In this document: one piece after another, positions 35,401-44,889 of the stretch
Layout of the letters: every line of letters begins with the position of its first letter
Numbering within the stretch: position 1 is the first letter of the stretch
From: Cubamyces lactineus
Lineage: Eukaryota; Basidiomycota; Agaricomycetes; Polyporales; Polyporaceae
DNA length: 64,000 nucleotides
Assembly: GCA_022376465.1 (NCBI GenBank)
Contig: JACDTU010000013.1
Span: 113,501 to 177,500 of the forward strand
Direction of reading: 5' to 3'
Notes under the pieces: model-generated
Database searches by the model: none
What the model saw: the letters and a program-made list of their open reading frames with translations, nothing else
What the model was told of the DNA's origin: nothing
Program-made: the position numbers and the translations under genes

Positions 35401-36399
35401 CGCTGGGCAGCGGATGGGGCATACCGTGTCTACACAGATGGCTCCGATGTGGATGGCGGAGTCGGCGCTGCAGCGCTGCTGTACGTGCCGGGGAGTGCTC
35501 AACCGAAGGTCCTGCAGCTACACCTAGGTCCCTCCTCGCGGCACACCGTCTATGAGGCGGAGATCGCAGCTACGGTTCTCGGAGTGGAGCTACTACAGCG
35601 CGAGGTCAACTGCACACGGACGGCGTCCATCGCGCTGGACAACACAGCTGCGATCCAGGCGTCTTCGCTCCGGTCCCCTGCCCCCGGACGCTATCTCACG
35701 GACCTTTTCCACACAGCGGTGCGGGATCTAAAGGCCTCACGCCCTCACCTCCGTCTCACACTCCGATGGGTGCCCGGTCATGCGGACATCCCTGGGAACG
35801 AGGCCGCGGACGAGGCAGCTAAAGAGGCAGCGCGTGGCGAGTCCTCTCCCTCAGCGCTGCTCCCCCGCTCGCTCCGCAAACCGCTGCCCCAGAGTGCCAC
35901 CCGGGCCCGGCAGAACTACAAGATGGAGCTAGATCGGCGTGCCGCAGCCCGCTGGCGGCGCTCCATACGTGGGATCCGCATGGCGGAGATAGACGGCACT
36001 ATGCCCTCGAAGAAATTCGCTGAGCTAACCTCTGCACTGCCGCGCCGCCATACTAACCTCCTCATCCAGCTTCGAACCAACCACGTGCCCCTTCAAGCCT
36101 TCCTGGAGCGTATTGGAAAGGCGGACACGGCCACCTGCCCGACGTGTGGCAGCGCACCGGAAACGGTCTCGCACTACCTCCTCGCATGCCCCACCTACAC
36201 ACTCCACCGGGCGGTTCATTATCGACCTCTCGGATTCACAGGCCGCAATCTCAAGACCCTGCTCAACAGCAAGGACGCTATCCCCCCCCTCTTTGGGTAC
36301 ATCAACGCGACCGGCCGCCTCCGCGCCGCCTTCGGAGCACTGGAGATCCCCGACCGCGACGGTAGCGACAGTAGCAGCGACGCCGGCGATGACCGCTGA
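32434..36399 (+). CDS. LINE ORF2, endonuclease / reverse transcriptase / RNase H
   Basis: 1321 residues. Residues about 8-250 form an exonuclease-endonuclease-phosphatase domain (IWQQNLNKS, ATQEP, LGDFNRHHPAWD with Asp 152). The reverse transcriptase spans about 450-760: KAPGPDAIPNE, WRPIALLDCMSK, FLDIKSAFP with catalytic Asp, DQGCPLS, and the box GSMDDVAVV with Asp 702-703. RNase H spans about 995-1130: YTDGS (Asp 1002), YEAEIAA, LDNTAAI and WVPGHADIPGNEAAD. A final C-x2-C-x8-H-x4-C zinc motif lies in CPTCGSAPETVSHYLLAC. All core acidic residues are present and no frame break was seen. The ATGA overlap with ORF1 implies translation by stop-restart. The reverse-transcriptase box has Ser-Met before the Asp pair instead of the usual aromatic-x. 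Confidence 0.93.
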   Translation: MNDTPLRNTLRIWQQNLNKSRTAQLDMMNDSDLADYDILATQEPCLSFLNLTASTSSWRVVYPTVHGTAGAARSRAVIFINKRLSTNVWSQIPVPHADVTAVSIQTAHSTIALFNLYVDGDHDSALHAASRAAGHLRPAPEGVNPQLIWLGDFNRHHPAWDHHSNHHLFTTDNLRRAETLISLVAQLELAQVLPQGMATLEASRTKNFTRPDNVFCSVGIQERLRTCTVVPEKRPAKADHYPIQLIFDSPCATAPPRARRDFRQVDWDAFNEALAEKIADRHHPEKISTIASFDTVLSLLMHDLRLTIDEHVPATTNTPYAKRWWSLDLSKMRKEKERLGRLAHRHRADSAHPAHREYRRFRNKYADHITAAKNDYWKAWIDSVDSKTIWDANRFLKRGATDGGCARIPPIRVKQENGRERTLNSNEDKGVEFHRTFFLPPSTAPVPTGPYPQPRYAFKPITNMQVRRAISALRSFKAPGPDAIPNEVYKQCSETLTPILGTLFRATFTLSYYPDCWKVSDTVVLQKPGKDDYTVAKAWRPIALLDCMSKILSRCVADVLVYEAEQKSMLAHLQFGGRAGRTTTDSIHLVTKTVKDAWRQGNVASIIFLDIKSAFPAASPERLFHNMRMRGVPREYVDWLRIKLAGRKTRLKFDDFVSELFDIVSGIDQGCPLSVVLYAFYNSDLIDSADVKGGDMAVGSMDDVAVVTTGKTYAVCHRKARRFMDRDGGANDWSRSHNSEYSLDKFGLLNCKSQPKRIGLGPPLHLSDGTVIPPADHHRFLGVLVDQGLRFRQHTAAAYARGGRLVAQIRRIANMRNGLTLPLVRRLYLTTVVPSMLYAADTFLTPIRRLPGHTRKHGSVGHVHRLAAIQRQALLAMTGALRSAPTDALEAHAQLLPFDLLVDRLCHRAAVRLCTLPSSHPLAPHVQRAGNRFVKSHRSALHELLDAYKPWLDYKGTERIRPTRLHPRWRPLHKTVINPNRDAAEGDDERWAADGAYRVYTDGSDVDGGVGAAALLYVPGSAQPKVLQLHLGPSSRHTVYEAEIAATVLGVELLQREVNCTRTASIALDNTAAIQASSLRSPAPGRYLTDLFHTAVRDLKASRPHLRLTLRWVPGHADIPGNEAADEAAKEAARGESSPSALLPRSLRKPLPQSATRARQNYKMELDRRAAARWRRSIRGIRMAEIDGTMPSKKFAELTSALPRRHTNLLIQLRTNHVPLQAFLERIGKADTATCPTCGSAPETVSHYLLACPTYTLHRAVHYRPLGFTGRNLKTLLNSKDAIPPLFGYINATGRLRAAFGALEIPDRDGSDSSSDAGDDR

Positions 36400-36941
36400 G
36401 CACACTCCTCCACCCTTTCGTTGCGGCTTGCTGACCCACCTCCCACTAGGTGCCCCCCCCTCACAGCGCGCCCCCTACATACGCCTCTACACACGTTTTC
36501 CCATTTGCTTCAGTTCCTGTAGTTACCGGGCACGCTGCCCACATAACCTCCGCGTTGGGGCCGGGGGAGTTCTGACGCCGTGTCGGTGTCTGCCGCGCGC
36601 GCGTACCCCTCCCGCAGCAAGAGGCATGAAGCCCGGAAGCGCAGTCGCTATCCAGAAGTGCGGTGAGGTTTAGAACCCGGTGCCCTGCCACTCTGTGGCC
36701 GGCGCGGTGTGGCTGGCGTGACCCCCCCTTTTTTCTTCTCTTTTTCCCCTTGCCTCTACGTCTTCTTGCTTTCTCATTTGTCCTCCCTCTCAACCTATAG
36801 CCTATATTCACATACTATTGCATGCGGCGCACCCTCGCCACCCCAACCCCCCCCCCCTACATATGACAGAGAACCACATTGCTCATCCACTGGTACCTAT
36901 ACGTGCTACATCGCCTACCATAGGGCCCGGCCCTGCAGGGC

Positions 36942-36947
36942 AATAAA
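36942..36947 (+). terminator. polyadenylation signal of the LINE element
   Basis: AATAAA about 20 bp before the A/G-rich end of the element (tail approximately 36957-36966). Confidence 0.6.
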
Positions 36948-36966
36948 CGAGGATTCAAAGAAAGAA

Positions 36967-36978
36967 GAGTTCATTTCT
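36967..36978. repeat. target-site duplication, right copy
   Basis: An exact repeat of the 12 bp at 30591-30602. Bases on either side of the two copies differ, which fixes the element ends. Confidence 0.85.
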
Positions 36979-39900
36979 CTATACGAATGTGCGCAATCCC
37001 ACTTCCGCACAAGATTTGGCTTGCGCGACTCGCATACATTCGGTCTCTATTCCCACCCGTCCCCCAATCCAGTCTGCTGCTTGTCACACGTCTCAGTATC
37101 TTCCAGGATGCCGATGTAGCTTGCTTCTAGCAGCCTCGGTGCTGCCTGACGTGCTCAAAAGTGCTTACTGTCGATGCTGTACTTGCCCAATGACCGCGCA
37201 ACGTCTCGCTCTCGGTTGTCTTCGCCTCATCGACTCGACTTGGGACATATGTTCTCTGCTTCTACTACGTTCACAGCCCATCCTAGACCCGGCGTTGTTG
37301 GCCGATAATGGTTGTTCCCCCAGTTCCTCCGCGCGGTCCATCTTCCACTCTGCGCCTAACCATGGGCCTCACCTTTTAGGGAGACGTCCATAGGCCGTCG
37401 CCTAATAGCAGTCTTCCTGGCGTACACGTGGCTCTTTAGCGTTTTCACTTCCCCATCCCGCACTCGGCATACTCTTCCGGATGTAGCGCGAGCAGACTAG
37501 GACCCGCACGGGAATCACCCTGAACACGATATCCAAAGCTTTGTTCTCAATCTGCTCAGTCGGTCTCAGGCTCTGCATCCCACTACCCACGGTATTCACG
37601 GTTCGCTGCCTCATCCGTATCAGATCGTTCTTGTCCGGAATCAGCCATTGGAAGTTCATCGCGGCTCTCGAAAGATCCTAGCGCGCTCGTCCTATCCGTC
37701 CCATGCGTCTCCATAGGCATATGTTCCTCATTGGTCGGCTGTGTCAACTGTCCGCGACTCTTATCAATCCAGGCTCCTCCGATTCGACTCCCGCTCGGCC
37801 TCCCACCAGTCGCACTAGCAGTCACCCGTCCCGCGCTCGGACACTTTCCGTTCATTCATCAGCCGATTCAACCGTATTCCTAGCATCCCGAGATCCCCAT
37901 TCGCTTCGATCCATTCGTCTTCGGCAGCCGGCCTCGAGATCGCTCATGGTCCAAGGATGCTATCTCCGTATTGCTCGTTCTCTTCCTTCGCCATCTTCTT
38001 GGCTGTATCATTCTAGATCTACGGCTCCGCAGTAATTCGGGCACGGGCCTATGTTCGCCTACGTCCGTACGAAGGAAACTATAGATTCCGACCTGGTGTC
38101 GCTCTTGCAGCTGGGATACGGTGCTCGCTCAAACGTAACGGCGATAGTCTAGTCTGGGATACCGACATCTTCTCCGCATCACATTGACTAGGCATACTAC
38201 TGTCAAGACCGCATCTCGACCGCTCCGAACAGCGAATGAAGCTCGCTCTGGACTTGTGCCACCTCCGCAGGGATGATCGACAGCTCGTGTTTCACTTTGG
38301 CTGTTGTGCGGCTTCGATCTGCTCTCCTGGGCTCCTCCAGGCCTGAAGTGCACACCTAGCTGGACGGATCATCTGCATCTATCACGTACTCCCTATCCTA
38401 TTTTACCACTTCGGACTTTGCCAGTGTACCTCTTCAGGGCTCCTGGGCCGGTACAGTGGCTCACTTATCTATTGCAGAAGTACTGTCACCTACCGTGCTC
38501 CTTTTGTGCATCGTGACGGCCATCTCTCCGTTCACCGCGCCTTTTCGTGCTCGTACGTCTCCGGAGAAAGAAGCCGTTGTTCCTGCCTCAGCAAGTACAT
38601 GGCATTCCTTCAACAGCCTCGGGAGTTAAGTGCAGTTGTTCGCCTCAGCAATGCAATTGCTACTCCCACGGTCTCACTTCGGCTCGCACATGGCCATGGC
38701 AGGGGATATCGGCGAGATTTACGCTTCCTTCGACGCGGACTCGGGTGCTGAGCTTTGTACTCCAGTCCGACCGATCGTCACCTTTCAGCGCTTCAGTCTC
38801 TCGACTCCGACTCTGCATACCCGGTTTCGACGTCGCATTCAATGCTTTTGTGTCACTGGGATGCCCATCCTAGCTCCGTGTCACCGTTCCTTCCCCGAAT
38901 TCTGCCTGCCGTGATATGTCTGTGTCCGTTGTGGACATGCACCAGAACGGTGAGATTCGAGTTATCCATCGTCGTTCTGCGATTATAGTTTATATGCAGG
39001 GCCTCCCCCTGGTATTTCCTGGTGGGGTTGGCGGTCAATCGATTTCCTTGGTCTCGCGGTGATATGCATACAGTGACAACTCAACAGCGCCTGGGGTCCT
39101 TATTCTTCTCCAACCTCCTGGCGAGAATTCCGTGTCTCTCTATTGCTTGATAATCCGACTCAGTGCTGCATTCTTCCGCATCAAAATACAGCACACTGAC
39201 GAACCCTACGCAGACCTTAACCCTGATTCAGGGTGCTCTACGCACTGGCGCCTTCGACACGGACACCGACGCCTTCCGTATGCCATTGCCAACCGCGCCG
39301 GTCATTCTCTGATCCAAGTTCCTATCTTCTCGCCCGAAATCCCCGTCTCTCGTCCCTGTACCTGGAAAGCATGCGTACGCAACAGACATGACCATCCGCC
39401 CTCTGTGTCCCCGACACTTTCCCGCGATACAATGATGCAGTATATCGATTGGTCAAGGCTTAGAATGACCTCCGCCGTGGCATCGCGGAAGGGAAACATA
39501 TGGGACGGTCATCCAGTGAATACAGCGCTGATCTCGTGATGGCGGGCATGATATCGACTTTGCTAAACCATCCTTGCCGGCCAATCGGGCGTGTGGAACA
39601 GACAATCAGCCCATTGTTTGTTTGCATATGTCATATGCCACGATATTCGCGTCCGCGATCTCCTACTCCGGATGTCGACTGCTCCTGCGTGCCTTGGCTC
39701 GCGTCATCCGGTTTCTCTCGCGGCGTTCTATCTATCTGCGATATGCATCTGTGTCAAGCACCCTCATCACAGAGATCCTCTGGATAGCGTCACGAGTACG
39801 GGCACGGACATACGACGCTCGGCCCATGGCTTCTACCGATGAAGGACCCATTCTGCGCACGTCCAAGGCCTTGTTCTACAACATAATTGTCGTCCCTGAC

Positions 39901-42900
39901 ACGCAAGCAAGGTACGCATGCGCCTGTGCCCGCCTCACACGTCCCCACGTCGTCCATGCATCGACCTTGTCACCGCAGCCACTGGTGTTGCAAGCTGACA
40001 CGCGAGCGGAGAAGCTCAAGCTCCAGCCTCTAGTTCCCGCTCTGGAATGGGTCTGACGTCGCACGCGCCCGCACGCCCACACGTCCGCCGGGAAGAGTGT
40101 TGGCTGTTCCTTAATTTTTGCTCAGGTACGGCTCGATCCCGCGAATGCGCTTCGCTATAGATTTAGACCACCTCTTCCCTGGACGGGAATATGGTGCGGC
40201 GCATCGCGCCTTGTACTGCAGCGTATGGTCCTCCCCGCCCGCGCACTCCCAGGTGGCGGAGCGGCAGAGGCGGCCTCGCAGGAGGCATTCGCAGCCGTCC
40301 TCGGCCTCGGTTATTGACGCTAGATGCGACTGTATACTTCCCACTCTGCCCGCGGCCCCAGCTACAAGCCGCCCAATGCCGCGCGGCTCGCGCTGCGTTC
40401 ATGCACAAATGGCGTACAGTCGCTTCCCTCGACTGCCTCCGCGCGCTCGCGCCCGTCCGAGCTCGGAAATGCCCGTGATAGAGCAGTATGTTCGCATCTT
40501 CCCATCCGCGCGGGCACACCGTCGACTGAGAGCGTCCCAAGCGGACGGAACGCGCCTTTGATCCAGATTCCCACCCCACACGTACGTTACTGGACTTACC
40601 TTCCCAGAGATCGATCGACCGCGACTGACCGACACCGCTTGAGACGCTCCGCCCTCCTCTCTTTGACCGCTCGGCTACCCCCTTGACTCGACGCGTACGC
40701 ACGATCGAGAAGGCCGTCATAGAGGCACCATTGCTGGCCATGCTAGTCTTCCAGAAGTGAGGCACGGCGTCGAAAGTACGTGGCAAACTCTCGTGGAGAT
40801 GCGGCTCGACTCGCGCGCGAAGTGAACAAACGCAGATGCGCACTCGGAACAGGCTTCGAGTGTCGAGTTCTGTTCCGAGCGGCGGCCTCTTGCACCTTTG
40901 CGTTCGCGTGCTTCGTTCGCGCGCGTCGAAGTCCTTCTGCGTTTCTGCGTTTCTGACGGCGATGGATATTGGGGCCCAGCTCTCTCACTGAACGCGCGGG
41001 ATGGACGCCGGCCGCGCTATCGTTCGCCCGTAATACCAATCCCGGCCCGAGGCTCCATGGTGCCATGGGCCCACGGGCTTGAGCTTTGAGCCCAACCCCC
41101 ACATCAGCGCACTACATTCGTCCATGCTAAGTGCAGCCGTCCACCCGTATGCCCTAGAAGTCCGAACAGGTCGGCTCGTACCCAGCCTCCAGCTCGCCGC
41201 TGCATACCGTCGGGCTGGGTTAACGCCGAGGCGTTGATCGCGAGAGCAACGACATGTGTGTGCACGCATGATTCTCGCACTCTTACCGGACCCTGAGGCT
41301 GCATGCTACATGCCGCTCGACTCGTTCTTAGCGAGCACGAACAGGTGCGACATGCTCTCCGGTGAATTTCCGCGACGTTCACGTCGTGAGATCAGGCGCT
41401 GCCGGTATGACGTTAACAATTTACGACGTTTCATAACGGACGCGCAGTACTGCCCTTCAGGGGCCCATCCAGGGCCCTCAGTGCTGTGTCACGGCGTGCA
41501 CATATGGCCACGCACACACACTGGCGATCCACCCATTGTCCTCGGTCAAACTTATCACCATGTGCCCGGGAAATGGCGCATGCTCTCCCGGCTGCTGGTG
41601 GCGACATATGCGTGGGGGCGCAGCCTGCATCCCCAGCTGCATACGCCGTCAGAGCGCTCATGGCTGGCTCTAGAGCTGCTCTCGTCTCACATGAGCGTAC
41701 TGCGGGGAGTCGGCGCAAACGTCAAGGTTCAAACGTTGAACGTTACGAAACGCCCCCGCCGCTTACCGGTCCCACTTGCTTCCCGGACGTCGAGACCCAA
41801 CGTAAATGGGGCAGGTACGTACGCGTTTCTCCACGGTCCACGGTCCAGGTAATCAGCAGCCTCGGGTGAGTTCTCGAGCTCAGGTTCACGCGTCAGAATC
41901 GCACTTACGGCACGCAATGAATGAGTACGTATACTGTGCCAGTGGGTTATGGATATGAAGCAGCCTCGGCTCGGGGCTGTTGTCAATGTCTGTGAGTTCA
42001 GTATGTACGAAGAGTCCAGGGTCCTCGGACCGGGCCGTCGGCCCTCTATCATGGCCATTACATTGCCGATGGCAGGATCGAGCTATCGAGGAGTCGTAGC
42101 GGCATATCATGTACGTACATGCTCTAGATCTGCTTGTACATCCTTCACTCGCAGAGGCGTCGAGGCTCGAGTACGTGTAACACAGACGTGGTGGGCTCGC
42201 GCCACATATAGGTCTGTTTAGGTGCCATTGAGATAGAGAAAAGGCGAGCTATGTTTACCTCTCGCTAGTAGCCACGGTAGTCGCACGCTACAATGGATGC
42301 CCCCAATCCGAGCCTCTCTCTTACGCGGACCATGTGACCGCGTCTGCGTGTGCGCAGCGATGTACTAGCGCCGCCTCCGATCGCGAACGCAACCTTTGCT
42401 CCGGGACTGGCACCCCCGGCCTGCTCACGCGTGCACGGCGCGCTGGCACAGTGACTCTCAGGCTGTACGCACGCCATAGAGTCTTGACAGCGTCCTTTGA
42501 GCCCAGGACGGCAGCGGGTGCCACAACGTTTGCAATTGGGAGAGCGTTTGTGCGAGGGAGAGAACGACTCGTCGACGTCGTCACTCGAGTCTCGAGGTGG
42601 GAGACGTGACGGGGACGGAGTCGCGGAGACGGAGGTTTGTACGCTCCCTTCTACTTACTCGGAATGTCCGGCACGGCGGCCGACGCGGGGTGGTGGTCAG
42701 CCGCTGTACGTGGACGCTCCGAGTCCGTGGAGGAAGGAGAGACTCGAGGCTCGAGAGGAGCTGGCGTTCGAGGATGCGGAGTTTGTGACTTGGGTGTGAT
42801 ACGCATTGGGGAGCTCTACCTGCAAAAAATGACTGGTGGGCGATCGGACTGGTTGTGCTTTGCGCGAAGGGCGGGTTAACAGTACAACGGTTTATAGATT

Positions 42901-44126
42901 GCAAGATTGCAAGTGACTGATACAAGGTAGTAAGCAATAGGTATTAGCCGGCAGAGGCCGAGCGAAGGAGGAAAGCAAGAACAAGGCCGACGCGCACCCA
43001 GCGAAGCTGTATCCAAAACGGCAGACGAACGAAGATTAGAAGGGAAGTAGGGAGGGAGGAGCGAGCACCAAGGACGACGAATACCCGGGGACAGACTGGT
43101 ATGGTATATGTGTATCAGGAGGAGGCCAAAGTTCTGCGCGCCGGCCAGAAGGAGAGGGGAGGGAGAGAGGGGAATATTTATGGAAACAAGTACTTGATCG
43201 CGGGATATCAGGGCTCGGGATCCGGGGCGGGACGCGGGGAACACGGGACAGGCTGAAGGTAAGGTACAAACAACAAGGGGCCGGAGAACAGGGACCAGGA
43301 CCAGGGACACGCACGCAGGACGGGATAGCGCGACAGCGAGAGTGCAAAGACGAAAGGAAGGGAGGTGCTGCGAAAGAGCGAGGTGGGGGAAAGGACAGGG
43401 ATTGTGTGTGGAGGGAGGAGTACAACGCGGTGGAAAGATGTGCACGAGAGCATGGCGCACGTCTTGCGTGATCGATATCTGGATGCGGTGGATGGGCAAG
43501 GTGGGATCAGAATCGATGGGAAGGGGGGACGGGAGGACGGGAGGGATAGAGCGAGCGAGGGGGCGATGGGGCTGATGGTACTTGGACATGTGGCCCTGGG
43601 ACGATGTCTTTGTCTGAGGGGGGTGGGTGCCCGCGCTCCGTACCGAGATGATATGGAGTGGAGGGGAGCTGAGGGGAGGCGATGGAGACGGGGGCAGAGG
43701 AGCAGGAGGAGGCTGGGGACTCTAGGCGCACGCGCGCGGGAGACGGGGATAGCGGAGCGCAATAGAGAAGCGGAGAACACAGGGCGTATAGATGCCGCGC
43801 GCATCGAAGCGAAAGGAGATGGGCGATCGGCGGCGGAGCGAAAGGGGAGGGAGAAAGGAAGAGTGCGACCAAAGAAAGCGAAACGAGCCACGCACAAACG
43901 GACGCGAGTGGGAGATGTGTAGTTGAGGACTAGTAGAGGCCAAGAGTGGGGCGGCGGGCTGCAGAAATCGCCTGCGCTCCACCGAGAGGCGCGTCGAGAC
44001 CGCGCGCAACGCTGCGGTCTCCATGCTTCTCGCTCCGACGCGTACGGGGTCTGCGCGCGCTGAACACATGGCGCGCGTAGGACCATGAGCGTGAAGGAGC
44101 GTGGAGGGGAGGACAAAGAGGGGAGT
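36979..44126. other. 7-kb region without recognisable genes
   Basis: Short overlapping open frames occur on both strands, none with a family motif. On the minus strand 37.4-39.5 kb gives several fragments with protein-like composition (37583-37855, 37402-37659 and 38853-39038) that do not join into a gene; they may be a decayed gene or old transposon. From about 42.9 to 43.9 kb the plus strand is strongly purine-rich, so long minus-strand frames there are Pro/Ser/Leu/Arg-rich low-complexity shadows. That part may include the 3' UTR of the phosphatase. No tRNA, LTR pair or terminal inverted repeat was seen. Confidence 0.45.
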
Positions 44127-44806
44127 TCAGGTCGGGGTAGTGCTCGCGCGACGCATGCCGGGTCGCTGAGGGGCGAGACGCCACTGCTTCTCCCAGTCCT
44201 GAAGGCATCGAACGAAGCCAGAGTTGGGCTTGATGCAGGCGCGCTTGCGCTTTACGAGGTCGAATGCGGAGTCGTAGGTCATGTTGTGGGTGTAGATGAG
44301 GTAGGCGATCACGACGGCGGCGGAACGCGACACGCCCTGTGTGCACGCGACGCGCAATTACGTTAGTTAGTCGGACGCGTTCCGGAGGAGCGTAAGCGGA
44401 ATTGGGGAGAGGGTCGGAGTGGTGGTGCGGGGTCGGGGAGACGTACCTGCTGGCAATGGACGAGAACGTTGATGCCTCGTCTGAGACGGTCGTCTATCCA
44501 CCGGACGGTGGTCTCGAGGTGTGGACGGAGGTCTGCGGTGGTGCTATCGAGGATGTCGAGGCGGTAGCACTCGAGCTTGTTTCCCTGGGCGGCGTGGGCT
44601 TCTACGGAGGGGAGCCAGGGAGCATCGAGGACCTGGACGAGAGCCTGGATGTGGTGGGAGGAGAGGAGAGAGGGGTCGAGGATGGCGGAGAAGGAGCCGA
44701 GGTAGAGTGCGCCGGTGTGCTGCTGGGGGGAGGCGGGGAGGATGAGGTGCATGGGAGTGCACATTGCCTGCATAACCTCTGGGGGAAGGTTGTCGAATCT
44801 GATCAT
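44127..44806 (-). CDS. dual-specificity protein phosphatase
   Basis: Exons complement(join(44127..44336, 44447..44806)), 189 residues, one GT-AG intron. The protein begins MIRFDNLPPEV, then has LYLGSFSA, a hallmark of the atypical dual-specificity fold, YRLDILDST with the likely general-acid Asp, and the P-loop VHCQQGVSRSAAVV with the catalytic Cys at 118, directly before the intron. AYLIYTHNMTYDSAFDLVKRKR follows the family. It should remove phosphate from Tyr and Ser/Thr; the substrate is unknown. The frame stays open upstream through a polyproline run, but a TATA box lies inside that extension, so the start at 44806 is preferred. Confidence 0.85.
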
Positions 44807-44840
44807 GGCTGAGCTGAGCTGAGGCGAGGACGGATGAGGA

Positions 44841-44873
44841 TGAGGAGGAGGAGGAGGAGGAGGAGGAGGAGAG
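44841..44873. repeat. GAG trinucleotide repeat in the phosphatase 5' region
   Basis: Nine or so tandem GAG units on the plus strand with GAT interruptions at one end. On the minus strand they would code for polyproline if translation began upstream at 44905; more likely they lie in the 5' UTR. Confidence 0.7.
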
Positions 44874-44882
44874 GCCGCAGAG

Positions 44883-44889
44883 GATTTAT
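44883..44889 (-). promoter_or_regulatory. TATA box of the phosphatase gene
   Basis: TATAAAT on the minus strand about 80 bp before the chosen ATG. It supports a start at 44806 rather than further upstream. Confidence 0.45.

Larger units (their letters stand above)
30603..36966 (+). mobile_element. full-length LINE-type non-LTR retrotransposon (I/Tad1-like)
   Basis: A 6,364-bp unit bounded by the 12-bp duplication. The order is a 134-bp 5' UTR, ORF1 with gag-type zinc knuckles, ORF2 with apurinic-like endonuclease, reverse transcriptase, RNase H and a terminal CCHC motif, then a 3' UTR of about 560 bp with AATAAA and an A/G-rich tail. There are no LTRs. Presence of RNase H and of ORF1 with three CCHC knuckles places it near the I/Tad1 groups common in fungi; the clade needs a tree. 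Both ORFs are uninterrupted, which with the perfect duplication indicates a young and possibly mobile copy. It lies head to head with the complex I gene. Confidence 0.92.

Noticed and set aside
30603..36966. Possible LTR retrotransposon or retrovirus-like element
   Set aside because: There are no flanking long repeats, integrase or protease; the ORF2 order is endonuclease, reverse transcriptase, RNase H, and the tail is A-rich, as in LINEs.
42876..44116. Long overlapping minus-strand frames rich in Pro, Ser and Leu
   Set aside because: They come from a purine-rich plus strand with few stops; several frames are open together, and none has a motif.
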